A stretch of 64,000 nucleotides of DNA from Planctomycetales bacterium (lineage in GTDB: Bacteria > Planctomycetota > Planctomycetia > Planctomycetales > Planctomycetaceae), in contig JAPLOA010000074.1 of NCBI GenBank assembly GCA_026400835.1, positions 110,897-174,896 on the forward strand. The letters run 5' to 3'. Positions 1 to 7,830 of the stretch are shown here, piece by piece (the first letter of the stretch is position 1; each line of letters begins with the position of its first letter). The notes under the pieces were generated by a model. The model was not told the origin of the DNA. It saw only the letters and a list, made by a program, of their open reading frames with translations, and ran no database searches. The position numbers and the translations under genes are program-made.

Positions 1-821
1 ACCTGCAACATTGCATCGATGCGCATGATGAAGATGTTGGGGAAGGTATGATGCAGGCGATATTGATGAGTGCATCCGGGCTCCAGCAGGGAGAGAAGGC
101 GATTGGTGACGCGGCGATACAACTCGGGTGAAACAATGGGCGATCGCAGGATCGTTCCCTCGGGAGTAATCACGTGTTCGATCTCTTCTTCGGTTCCGAA
201 ACTGACCAGTGTCTTTGGATGAATCAAAGGGACGTGGTAAGCTTCCACGGTATTCTCCGCGACCACCTTCCAGCCAGCGTTGAAGTCATAGCTCCACGTG
301 CCGGCCTGTTGCCATCGTTCTGCCGGGAACTCATCAATGACAGGAATTAGCGGCCCCGGCACGTCACTCAGGGCCGGAGCATCATCATTCAGTGTCACAA
401 AAATCATGGGGCCACGCACTTCGGTGCGAAACGATTTTAAGCACTCAGGCCCCCCAGGCATCGGCCGGAAATTCTGCGCGAACGGAATCTTTCCGGTGCG
501 ACCATCAGCGTTAAACTGCCAGCCGTGGTATTGGCAGGTCATCTCTTTTGAGTGACCACTTTTCTCATGACTCAGCAGACAATGGCGATGCGGACAGACG
601 TTCAGAAACGTGCAAATGGTGCCCCCGAAGTTACGAATAATAATCGGAGTTCCAAACAGTTCCCGCGTCAAAAAGTCACCGTCCGCGGGAAGATCGCTCA
701 AGCTTGCCACGGCCTGCCACGACGGTCGAAACAGAACGTCAATTTCCTTCTGATACTGCTCAGGGCAGAAGTACAGAGACGGCTTCAGAACGTGTGGCAG
801 ACGACACTGATGGACAAACAT
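1..821 (-). CDS. Rieske non-haem iron oxygenase, alpha subunit (3' part cut by window edge)
   Basis: The reverse-strand frame is open from an ATG at 821 to the window edge, giving 273 residues and lacking the C-terminus. It is a ring-hydroxylating/demethylating oxygenase: a Rieske [2Fe-2S] domain comes first, with CPH at residues 76-78 and CQYH at 96-99, followed by the start of the catalytic domain with the mononuclear-iron motif ENTVEAYHVPLIH (His195, His200). The ENxxExYH form, with Glu where many dioxygenases have Asp, resembles betaine/choline-type monooxygenases, so an N-demethylase or quaternary-amine role is possible; this is inference. An electron-transfer partner is not visible here. 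It lies 77 bp downstream of a gene on the same strand encoding a dimethylformamidase-like protein, so the two could be co-transcribed. Family is sure; substrate is unknown. Confidence 0.85.
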   Translation of the reverse strand, partial: MFVHQCRLPHVLKPSLYFCPEQYQKEIDVLFRPSWQAVASLSDLPADGDFLTRELFGTPIIIRNFGGTICTFLNVCPHRHCLLSHEKSGHSKEMTCQYHGWQFNADGRTGKIPFAQNFRPMPGGPECLKSFRTEVRGPMIFVTLNDDAPALSDVPGPLIPVIDEFPAERWQQAGTWSYDFNAGWKVVAENTVEAYHVPLIHPKTLVSFGTEEEIEHVITPEGTILRSPIVSPELYRRVTNRLLSLLEPGCTHQYRLHHTFPNIFIMRIDAMLQ

Positions 822-897
822 TGAGCGTTCTTTACTGGGAATCGGACTTATCAGCAGCGCAGGTTCGAGACTCTGATCGATCGCAACGATCGCTCAG

Positions 898-2448
898 TTA
901 GTTCTCGATGGCTCGCTGCAATAGATTCGCTGTCATCTTCTGAACTCGTTCATCAGGACCATGAGGCCGACTATGATGTGACCATGGCAACGTATGCCCC
1001 GGAGGATCTCCCAGAGCCTGAGCCCACCAGATAGTCGCCGCATTGAAGACGAAGTTATTCTTCGGACCGGGATAGATCGTGGCGGTCCATTGCTGAGGAT
1101 TCACTCCGCCCTGCCAAGCTGTTCCGGCGGCGACAATTTCCAGACCAGGAATCTCAGCCGGCTGACCGTGATACTCCCAGCCAATCAGTCCCGGAATAAA
1201 CTCTCCGTTCTTAACGCCCGCATCCTTGAACATCCAGTGGTCGGCTTTTGTGACAACCCAGTCACCGCCGCCATTGACGGGTTCGATATTGCGAGCCCCC
1301 ATAAGCAGTCCTTCGTCCGGCCCACGATGAGGAAACGGTCCGTTGTCTTTTTCGCGACCCACTGCGTAATCATTCTCCGCACCATAGGGGCCGCCGCGGA
1401 AGAAGATACGGTTAGGATTTCCGGTCGAGGATGCTCGCAATGGAGTCACCCAGCACACACTGTTGCCCGAGAGAAACAGCAGATCGACGCCTTCATCACG
1501 CATTTTCGACACGCTGTTGAACTGGCGAATATCCCAGTACTCATCGTGACCGATACTGACAAACGACTTGCACTTGAGGCCACGATCAGGAGTGACCATG
1601 TCGCTGTTTGAGCAGTACGTTACGTCGTAGCCATTCTGTTCCAGCCAATAGGTCATCGGGAATTCATAAGGAATAAACTCTCCCGAGCCAACGCTGAGCG
1701 GGTCGTTGACCACAGACGTGTATTGAGCTTCACGGCCATAAGGACGATCAAAACTGACATCGGCCCATGGTCCCTGACCGCCTTTGGGATGCGTGTAAAC
1801 AGAGTAATGACTCGGCCAGACGTTGTAGGCCTGCCAGGTGTTATCCGAACATTGAAACAAGACATCAGCCGGTCGTTCATCGCGTACGATAAAAATGACA
1901 TAGCTCTGCCAGTAAGGTTCATTGCCTTCCGGAATCGTCGTTATGCGTCCGAGATAGACGCCGCTGATCCATTCTGAGGGAATCGTCAACGTTATAGATG
2001 GCTCCCAATGGCATTCGTGCAGATCTTTCTCGCCGATGACTGGTTCCGGCTGTGTGACGCCTTTCACGCGATCAATCGTCTGCATCAATCGAGCACCGCG
2101 TCCGCCGTAGTATCCTGTTCGGAAGATCTCCAGCTTGAAGTCTCGCGCAGGTTTTGAAGAGACCATGATGTCAATCTTTTCACCCGCGAGGACGCTTTGC
2201 TTTGAGCAATAGCCTTCGATGTTCCAGGAACGGCATCCGGCCCCGTCCACTTTGACTCGTGTCAATTGCCAGTCGATTGCACCCGGAAGTTGATTCTCCT
2301 TCCGGATCGGATTCTCCGCAAAAGCCGAGAAGCTGCTGATGATCAGCACTGCGAGAGTCAGCAATGGGTGTGCAAAAGAGTTCCTCAGAGAATACCGACG
2401 TTCTGAACCGGTGTGCGGTTCAGAGCATTTCACGAAATCTATGGCCAT
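898..2448 (-). CDS. Secreted N,N-dimethylformamidase beta-subunit-like protein
   Basis: This 516-residue protein resembles the large (beta) subunit family of N,N-dimethylformamidase, whose fold is related to glutamine-amidotransferase-like domains. Recognisable stretches are FRTGYYGGRGARLM, DNTWQAYNVWPSHYS, the FVSIGHDEYWD segment, and FLSGNSVCWVTPLR. The frame is open to 2550, but I choose the ATG at 2448 because it directly precedes a hydrophobic leader (LLTLAVLIISSFSAFA) that looks like a signal peptide, so the product is probably exported. That start leaves about 200 bp of divergent promoter space before the dipeptidase gene. No small alpha-subunit gene is visible nearby, so actual formamidase activity should not be assumed; many planctomycete members of this family are uncharacterised. 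It may form an operon with the Rieske oxygenase downstream. Confidence 0.78.
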   Translation of the reverse strand: MAIDFVKCSEPHTGSERRYSLRNSFAHPLLTLAVLIISSFSAFAENPIRKENQLPGAIDWQLTRVKVDGAGCRSWNIEGYCSKQSVLAGEKIDIMVSSKPARDFKLEIFRTGYYGGRGARLMQTIDRVKGVTQPEPVIGEKDLHECHWEPSITLTIPSEWISGVYLGRITTIPEGNEPYWQSYVIFIVRDERPADVLFQCSDNTWQAYNVWPSHYSVYTHPKGGQGPWADVSFDRPYGREAQYTSVVNDPLSVGSGEFIPYEFPMTYWLEQNGYDVTYCSNSDMVTPDRGLKCKSFVSIGHDEYWDIRQFNSVSKMRDEGVDLLFLSGNSVCWVTPLRASSTGNPNRIFFRGGPYGAENDYAVGREKDNGPFPHRGPDEGLLMGARNIEPVNGGGDWVVTKADHWMFKDAGVKNGEFIPGLIGWEYHGQPAEIPGLEIVAAGTAWQGGVNPQQWTATIYPGPKNNFVFNAATIWWAQALGDPPGHTLPWSHHSRPHGPDERVQKMTANLLQRAIEN

Positions 2449-2650
2449 GTTGATGATTCCCTGGAGGTGAGTGAATGAAACCGGCGGGACGCTTGACGAT
2501 GTGACGCAGAGTCCCGGATGATAATGACCCGCCGAGAAAAACTCCCTCATGGTCGGAAAATCGATTTCGGAGCCGAACCTGCGGACTCTGAATTCCGATG
2601 TTTTTTGGCCACAAGTCTTCGCTCAACCTTCCGTCAAGAAAGTAACTGCT

Positions 2651-3712
2651 GTGCTCATTTTCGATGCTCATCTGGATCTGGCTTTGAACGGTGTTGACTG
2701 GAATCGTGACATGCGATGTTCAGTCGACGACCTGCGTGCTCATGAACGGCATCTGGGAATGACCGAAGCCGGACGCACAGGGAGTACGCTCAGTCTTCCC
2801 GAACTCAGAGCGGCTGAAATTGGAATCTGCCTTTCGACGCTGCTGGCTCGTCAGGAGAAGGAGATCAACCACTCGTTCGGCTGGACGTCTCCTCAAACAT
2901 GCTACGCAATGGCCCATGCTCATCTTGCGTGGCATCGTGCAATGGAACGAGCTGGCCTGATGAGGTCGATCAAAACCAAACGAGATCTGGCTCACCACAT
3001 TGAAGACTATCGCAAGAACCCAACGACCGCACCGCTGGGTTTTATTCAGACGATGGAAGGTGCGGATCCCGTGCTGATTCCGGATACGATTGATGAGTTT
3101 TATGAGCACGGCCTGCGAGCCATCGGGCTGACTCATTACGGTGCCAATCGTTATGGTGGTGGCACCGCCTGTGAAGTCGGGTTGGCTCTGGATGCGATTC
3201 CTTTGCTGAAACGCATCAGTGAACTGGGAATGACGCTTGATGTGACGCATCTGTCGGACGTTGCATTCTGGCAGGCACTGGAATACTTCGACGGCCGCAT
3301 TCACGCGAGTCATCAGAATTCACGTCGCCTTGCACCGTGGCAGCGACAGTTTTCTGACGAACAATACAAAGCCGTTATCGATCGCGATGGTGTCATCGGG
3401 ATGGCATTTGATGTCATCATGCTACAGCCGGGCTATGTGCGTCGAGTGACTCCCGCGACAGTGACGATGGAACGCGTTGTTGACAATATCGATATCGTCT
3501 GTCAGTTGGCCGGGAATACTCGTCATGTTGGAATCGGCAGCGATCTTGACGGCGGATACGGAGTTGAGCAGACACCTGCCGACTTCGATCGTATTCGCGA
3601 CCTGCAGAGACTGACGGAAATGATGTCAAAGCGAGGGTACACGGAAGCCGATATTGCCGGCATCATGCATGGCAACTTCCTGCGATTCTTCAGCGAAGTT
3701 CTGCCGGATTAG
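2651..3712 (+). CDS. Membrane dipeptidase, peptidase family M19
   Basis: Zinc-dependent dipeptidase of the renal dipeptidase (M19) family, 353 residues from the GTG at 2651. The metal-binding elements are in order: FDAHLDL near the N-terminus (HxD), the bridging Glu in FIQTMEGADP, His in LDVTHLSD, the HASHQNSRR segment and the IGSDLDGGYG aspartates. The frame extends upstream to 2549, but that would put 34 residues of no family similarity before the conserved start and overlap the divergent gene's leader; AAGAAAG lies 8 bp before the GTG. There is no signal peptide with this start, so a cytoplasmic protein is expected despite the family name. Likely substrate: dipeptides, possibly D-amino-acid-containing. 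The Uma2-family gene starts 19 bp downstream. Confidence 0.88.
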   Translation: MLIFDAHLDLALNGVDWNRDMRCSVDDLRAHERHLGMTEAGRTGSTLSLPELRAAEIGICLSTLLARQEKEINHSFGWTSPQTCYAMAHAHLAWHRAMERAGLMRSIKTKRDLAHHIEDYRKNPTTAPLGFIQTMEGADPVLIPDTIDEFYEHGLRAIGLTHYGANRYGGGTACEVGLALDAIPLLKRISELGMTLDVTHLSDVAFWQALEYFDGRIHASHQNSRRLAPWQRQFSDEQYKAVIDRDGVIGMAFDVIMLQPGYVRRVTPATVTMERVVDNIDIVCQLAGNTRHVGIGSDLDGGYGVEQTPADFDRIRDLQRLTEMMSKRGYTEADIAGIMHGNFLRFFSEVLPD

Positions 3713-3731
3713 TTTTTTCAAGGTCACTCGA

Positions 3732-4346
3732 TTGTCCCACCTGTCTCCCATAACAGCCAATGAGTTCGTAACGAAACTCCCTGACCTGCCCGAAGCCGGG
3801 CGCTGGCATGAACTTCATGACGGTCTGCCCGTACTGCTGTCAGCTCCTGACGATGTCCACGGGACGATTGTTCTGAATCTGACTCGCGCGCTGGCAACCT
3901 GGTTGCAGGGCCAGCCCGTCGCGACTCGAGGTTACGCGTGTCCGGGGATTGGACTGCATGTCAAATCTCAACCGGACACCGTCTACTTTCCGGCGATGAG
4001 TCTCTTCAAAGATGGGCAGCCGTTTTCGCAATTTGATCGCACAATTGCCTCAGAGGTTCCCAAACTGGTGATCGATCTGGCCTCGTCCAATGATCGTCGC
4101 ACGGATATGCGTCTGCGGACAACGGCTTACCTGAAGCACGGCGTTGAAGTGATCTGGATACCAGACCCATTCAAGAAAGAGGTTCAGGTCATTCGGCGTT
4201 CGGCCCATACGCTGGCCCTGGGCAAATGGCAAATTCTGAACGGCGATCCTGTTCTTCCGGGGTTCCAGATCGAAGTTGAAAAGATCTTCGCTCAACCAAA
4301 GTGGTGGAACGGCGAACTGCCGGAGTTCTCGGTGGTGCAGGAATAA
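3732..4346 (+). CDS. Uma2 family (DUF820) putative PD-(D/E)XK endonuclease
   Basis: A 204-residue protein of the Uma2/DUF820 family, which has a restriction-endonuclease-like fold and is often multicopy in cyanobacteria and planctomycetes. The typical pattern is visible: an N-terminal ITANEF...PEAGRWHELHDG segment, a central PKLVIDLASSND strand with acidic residues, then RTTAYLKHGVEVIWIPDP with the Tyr-Leu and Trp-Ile-x-Asp signature. The start is TTG at 3732, chosen because the frame upstream overlaps the dipeptidase gene and because an AAGG lies 8 bp ahead. The gene directly precedes a terminal-inverted-repeat element. Physiological role is unknown; nuclease activity is inferred from the family. 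Confidence 0.8.
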   Translation: MSHLSPITANEFVTKLPDLPEAGRWHELHDGLPVLLSAPDDVHGTIVLNLTRALATWLQGQPVATRGYACPGIGLHVKSQPDTVYFPAMSLFKDGQPFSQFDRTIASEVPKLVIDLASSNDRRTDMRLRTTAYLKHGVEVIWIPDPFKKEVQVIRRSAHTLALGKWQILNGDPVLPGFQIEVEKIFAQPKWWNGELPEFSVVQE

Positions 4347-4411
4347 GCTTGCCAAGGAATAGAAAATCCCGTCGACAGAGCGACGAGTGTACAGTGCACA
4401 CGTCACTCCGC

Positions 4412-4811
4412 CCAATGGCGTGGAATTAAGGGAATTCCGTGTTGATCATCGCCTGGGATCACGCAAGCTTTGGTCCGTTGTTTCGGGCTGTGTTCTGCAG
4501 CGTAGCTGCGGCAGCATTTAGCCCCAGGCTTCAGCCTGGGGTGGGAGGCAAAAACACTGTTCAATAGCAGTGAAACGGCGACAGCGATGTTCTTTTTCAG
4601 GGATATCAACACATTGCTGCCGCCGTTTCACGGCTTAATGTTCATTTTCAAACGTCTTTCCCGAGGCTAATGCCTGGGGCTATCCGCGGCCGCCTCTTTG
4701 AGGCGAAATCAGAGCGATAGTTGTCCCGCTGAATCTCGTTGCAATACCAAATTTTTGACACCTCAGGACAAGCCCCATTGTGGCAAATCGAGATTAAGTC
4801 CACGCCATTGG
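4412..4811. mobile_element. MITE-like element with 18-bp terminal inverted repeats, copy 1
   Basis: A 400-bp non-coding element bounded by inverted repeats at 4412-4429 and 4794-4811 that differ at one position. The interior is built of hairpins: CCCCAGGCTTCAGCCTGGGG at 4522-4541, a long inverted repeat around GTGAAACGGCGACAGC pairing with the stretch near 4617-4636, and a CGCCTC/GAGGCG stem near 4690. A second copy in the same orientation is at 32146-32496. Copy 1 carries about 49 bp extra near its left end (about 4445-4493). No transposase is encoded, so it is non-autonomous if mobile. Short frames inside it are repeat-derived and not counted as genes. Confidence 0.75.
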
Positions 4812-4857
4812 TCGCTCCGCCGACGGGATTCTTGTGCTCCCTCGGCCGCTCCAGCCT

Positions 4858-6147
4858 CTACTTCCGCTGGTCCAGCGCGACGTAATCGCGTTGAGTGGCC
4901 CCGGTGTAGATCTGCCGCGGACGGTAGATGCGACTTGTGTCTTCGTCACGCTGTTCACGCCAGTGAGCCAGCCAGCCTGGCAGTCGACCGATGGCGAACA
5001 TCACCGTGAACATGTTCGTTGGGATGCCCATCGCTCGGTAAAGAATGCCGCTGTAGAAGTCGACGTTCGGATACAGTTTGCGGCTTACGAAGTAGTCGTC
5101 TTCCAGAGCGATCTTTTCGAGGTTGCTCGCAATCTCCAGCAGAGGATCGTTAATCCCCAGTTCCTGCAGAACCTGCCCAGCCATCTTTCGCAAAATCGTG
5201 GCTCGTGGATCGAAGTTTTTGTACACGCGGTGACCAAAGCCCATCAGGCGGAAGCCGCTGTCCTTATCCTTGGCCTTGGCGACATACTTCTTGTAGTCAT
5301 CTCCGTCTTCGTGAATCATCTGCAGCATTTCGAGTACGGCCTGATTGGCCCCGCCATGCAGAGGTCCCCAAAGAGCACAGATGCCGGCAGAGATTGACGC
5401 GAAGATATTGGCACGGCTGCTGGCAACGATACGGACTGTTGATGTACTGCAGTTCTGCTCGTGATCCGCGTGCAGGATCAACAGCATGTTCAGTGCCTTC
5501 ACAAGCACCGGATTGATTTGGTATTCCTCAGCCGGAACAGCAAACATCATGTTCAGGAAGTTGGCACAGTAAGACAGATTGTTCTGAGGATAAATCGTCG
5601 GCTGACCAATCGACTTCTTGTAAGCATAGGCTGCGATTGTTCGCACTTTGGCGATCAGACGTACAATGTTGACGTCGGAAATGTCGTCTTCGGTGCCGGG
5701 GTAGTAAGTCGAAAGAGACGAAACCATCGCCGACAAAATCGCCATCGGGTGAGCGTTTGGCGGGAATCCTTCGAAGAACTTCTTCATGTCTTCGTGAATC
5801 ATGCTGTGATAAGTCAGCTGAGCACGGAACGCCTTGAGTTGTTCCGGGGTTGGCAGTTCGCCATACAGCAACAGCCACGACGTTTCGACAAAATCTGATC
5901 GTTCTGCCAGTTGTTCAATCGGGTAACCGCGGTAACGCAGAATGCCTTTGTCACCGTCGATAAACGTGATCGCACTTTTGCAGGCACCGGTGCTGTTAAA
6001 TCCGGGATCCATCGTGATCGCGCCGGACTGAGCCAGCAACTTGGTGATATCGACAGCGGTTTCATTTTCCACGCCGCGAATCACCGGCAACTCATAGGAT
6101 TTACCGTCAAGAGTCAGACTGGCCGATGACATAAATTCGGGTTCCAT
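4858..6147 (-). CDS. gltA: Citrate synthase (type II)
   Basis: Condenses oxaloacetate and acetyl-CoA into citrate at the entry to the TCA cycle, in the cytoplasm. At 429 residues it has the length of hexameric proteobacterial-type enzymes. Catalytic segments are visible: HADHEQNCSTSTVR, the His of GPLHGGANQAVLEML, the His of GFGHRVYKNFDPRA, and the late NVDFYSG segment with its Asp. The N-terminal beta domain (LTLDGKSYELPVIRG) and the MDPGFNSTGACKSAITFIDG segment are both typical. A second ATG six codons in (6132) is an alternative start. The gene stands alone, divergent from the DUF1501 gene across 335 bp. Confidence 0.96.
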   Translation of the reverse strand: MEPEFMSSASLTLDGKSYELPVIRGVENETAVDITKLLAQSGAITMDPGFNSTGACKSAITFIDGDKGILRYRGYPIEQLAERSDFVETSWLLLYGELPTPEQLKAFRAQLTYHSMIHEDMKKFFEGFPPNAHPMAILSAMVSSLSTYYPGTEDDISDVNIVRLIAKVRTIAAYAYKKSIGQPTIYPQNNLSYCANFLNMMFAVPAEEYQINPVLVKALNMLLILHADHEQNCSTSTVRIVASSRANIFASISAGICALWGPLHGGANQAVLEMLQMIHEDGDDYKKYVAKAKDKDSGFRLMGFGHRVYKNFDPRATILRKMAGQVLQELGINDPLLEIASNLEKIALEDDYFVSRKLYPNVDFYSGILYRAMGIPTNMFTVMFAIGRLPGWLAHWREQRDEDTSRIYRPRQIYTGATQRDYVALDQRK

Positions 6148-6482
6148 TCAATCATGAGATACTTCCCGGACGCAGCGCCGCTGCCAACCCGGGAAAAACG
6201 AACAGGTTCTCGCCTTGTTCTGTGCGCCAAACGGTATCACGAGAACCGCAAAAGTAAACTCACCCGCGCCGGAACATCTTTTCCGAGATTGGAATCGTGC
6301 AGGTCATCCGGAATACACAGGCGGGGCAGAGTCGCCTGTCCCGCCGACAAAACGCTGTTTCCACTACCAAAACCGGTCATCTGCACGTTATCATCGCGAC
6401 GTTTCATCCGGCCCTCAGCGGCCGGCGCGGCGAGTTCAGGCACGATCTTTCGACCCGATCTTTCGATTTGAGGGACCTGAGA
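6148..6482. other. Divergent intergenic region gltA / DUF1501 gene
   Basis: 335 bp between two divergently read genes, so it should hold the promoters of both. I see no convincing -35/-10 pair, structured RNA or repeat. The open frames here are short and lack family similarity. Confidence 0.4.
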
Positions 6483-7811
6483 ATGGCGAATCGACCAACT
6501 TCCGGATTGTGCATTCCTTCTCAGCACGGACTTTCTCGTCGCGGATTTTTCTCCCAGGGAGCACTCAAGGCCAGTGCGATAGGTGGCATCGCCGGTTGCT
6601 TTGCCGCCGATATGGGCCAGATTCACGCCCTGCGTTCGGAGGAAATCGCGGGCGAATTGAAACGGCAGGACAAGCGAGTCATCCTGCTGTGGCTGGCCGG
6701 CGGTGCCAGTCAATTTGAAACGTGGGATCCGAAGCCAGGTGCCAAAACCGGAGGCCCGTTTCGCGCGATTCAGACGAACGCGACCGGAGTGCAGATCAGC
6801 GAATTGCTGCCGGAACTTTCACAGAGAATGCAGCACACAGCCATTATTCGATCGCTCAACACAAAAATTGCCGACCACGGTCGCGGCGCGGATCTGATGG
6901 AAACGGGGCGTCTGAAAGATCCAAGTATTCTCTATCCGGATTTGGGAGCGGTGATCGCTCGTGAGTTAGGGCGGCTGGAAAGCAAAGTGCCGGACTACGT
7001 TTCGCTCTACACATCGACCGAAGGACGTCGCAAAGGGACCAGCGGATTTCTGGGCGCGCGGTATGCTCCGATGTTTCTTTCCGAAAGCATGATTCCGCCC
7101 AATATCGTCAGAGCGGAGTCTCTCCCTGAGATTGATCACAAAGACCGCGCAGCATTGCGAGATGCGTTGGGCCGACGTTTCGCGAGTGCTCGTCGCAGTG
7201 ATTCTGTCGACAGTCAGAACTCGGCGTATCAAAGAGTTCATGGACTCATGGCGAGTGCCGAGCTGTTCGATATCTCAAAAGAGCCGGCCGATGTGCAGGC
7301 GCGTTACGGACCGACTCAGTTCGGGCATCAATGTTTGATTGCTCGTCGACTGGTTGAAGCCGGTGTTCCGTTCGTCAAAGTCGCTCGAGCGTGGTGGGAC
7401 AGCCATGGTCAGAACTTTGAAACTCATCAGGAGCTGTGTGCCGATCTGGACCATTCCATGTCGGTGCTGCTGGACGATCTCGAACAACGCGGGCTTCTGA
7501 AAAATACGCTGGTCATCACACTGGGTGAGTTCGGAAGAACGCCGCAGATTAATTCGAGCCTTGGACGAGACCATTTCGCCAGCGCATGGAGCTGCAGTTT
7601 GTCAGGGCTGGGGATTCGAGGCGGCGTGGCTTACGGAAAGACAGATCCCGAAGGCCACAAAGTCGTGGAAGGCGAAGCGTCTGCAGGAGACCTGTTCGCC
7701 ACCATCCTGACCGCCCTGGGAATCGATTACAAACACGAATACACCGTGGGCGCACGGCCTGTTCCGCTGGCCGATTTTGGCTCCGAGCCGATTGCAGAAG
7801 TTCTGGCGTAG
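6483..7811 (+). CDS. DUF1501 family secreted protein with Tat-like leader
   Basis: A 442-residue member of DUF1501, a planctomycete-expanded family with an alkaline-phosphatase/sulfatase-like fold and no firmly assigned reaction. The start at 6483 is set by the GAGGGACCTGAGA just upstream and by the leader that follows: SRRGFFSQGALKASAIGGIAGCFA, a twin-Arg motif then a hydrophobic stretch, suggesting Tat export. Family landmarks are LLWLAGGASQFETWDPKP near residue 60, the segment GHQCLIARRLVEAGVPFVKV, and GEFGRTPQIN followed by a GRDHF motif near the C-terminus. Such genes usually sit beside a DUF1549/DUF1553 cytochrome-type gene; none is adjacent here. It converges on prfC with only 19 bp between stop codons. 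Confidence 0.87.
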   Translation: MANRPTSGLCIPSQHGLSRRGFFSQGALKASAIGGIAGCFAADMGQIHALRSEEIAGELKRQDKRVILLWLAGGASQFETWDPKPGAKTGGPFRAIQTNATGVQISELLPELSQRMQHTAIIRSLNTKIADHGRGADLMETGRLKDPSILYPDLGAVIARELGRLESKVPDYVSLYTSTEGRRKGTSGFLGARYAPMFLSESMIPPNIVRAESLPEIDHKDRAALRDALGRRFASARRSDSVDSQNSAYQRVHGLMASAELFDISKEPADVQARYGPTQFGHQCLIARRLVEAGVPFVKVARAWWDSHGQNFETHQELCADLDHSMSVLLDDLEQRGLLKNTLVITLGEFGRTPQINSSLGRDHFASAWSCSLSGLGIRGGVAYGKTDPEGHKVVEGEASAGDLFATILTALGIDYKHEYTVGARPVPLADFGSEPIAEVLA

Positions 7812-7830
7812 TTCAGGCTGTGAGACCGTC

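Noticed and set aside
862..880. tRNA-like GGTTCGAGAC segment
   Set aside because: No acceptor stem or anticodon arm can be drawn around it.
4403..4612. 69-residue minus-strand frame inside MITE copy 1
   Set aside because: Its core (ASHPRLKPGAKCCRS) recurs in copy 2 and is repeat-derived, not a conserved protein.
7812..7830. Terminator between the convergent DUF1501 and prfC genes
   Set aside because: The 19-bp spacer contains no hairpin.
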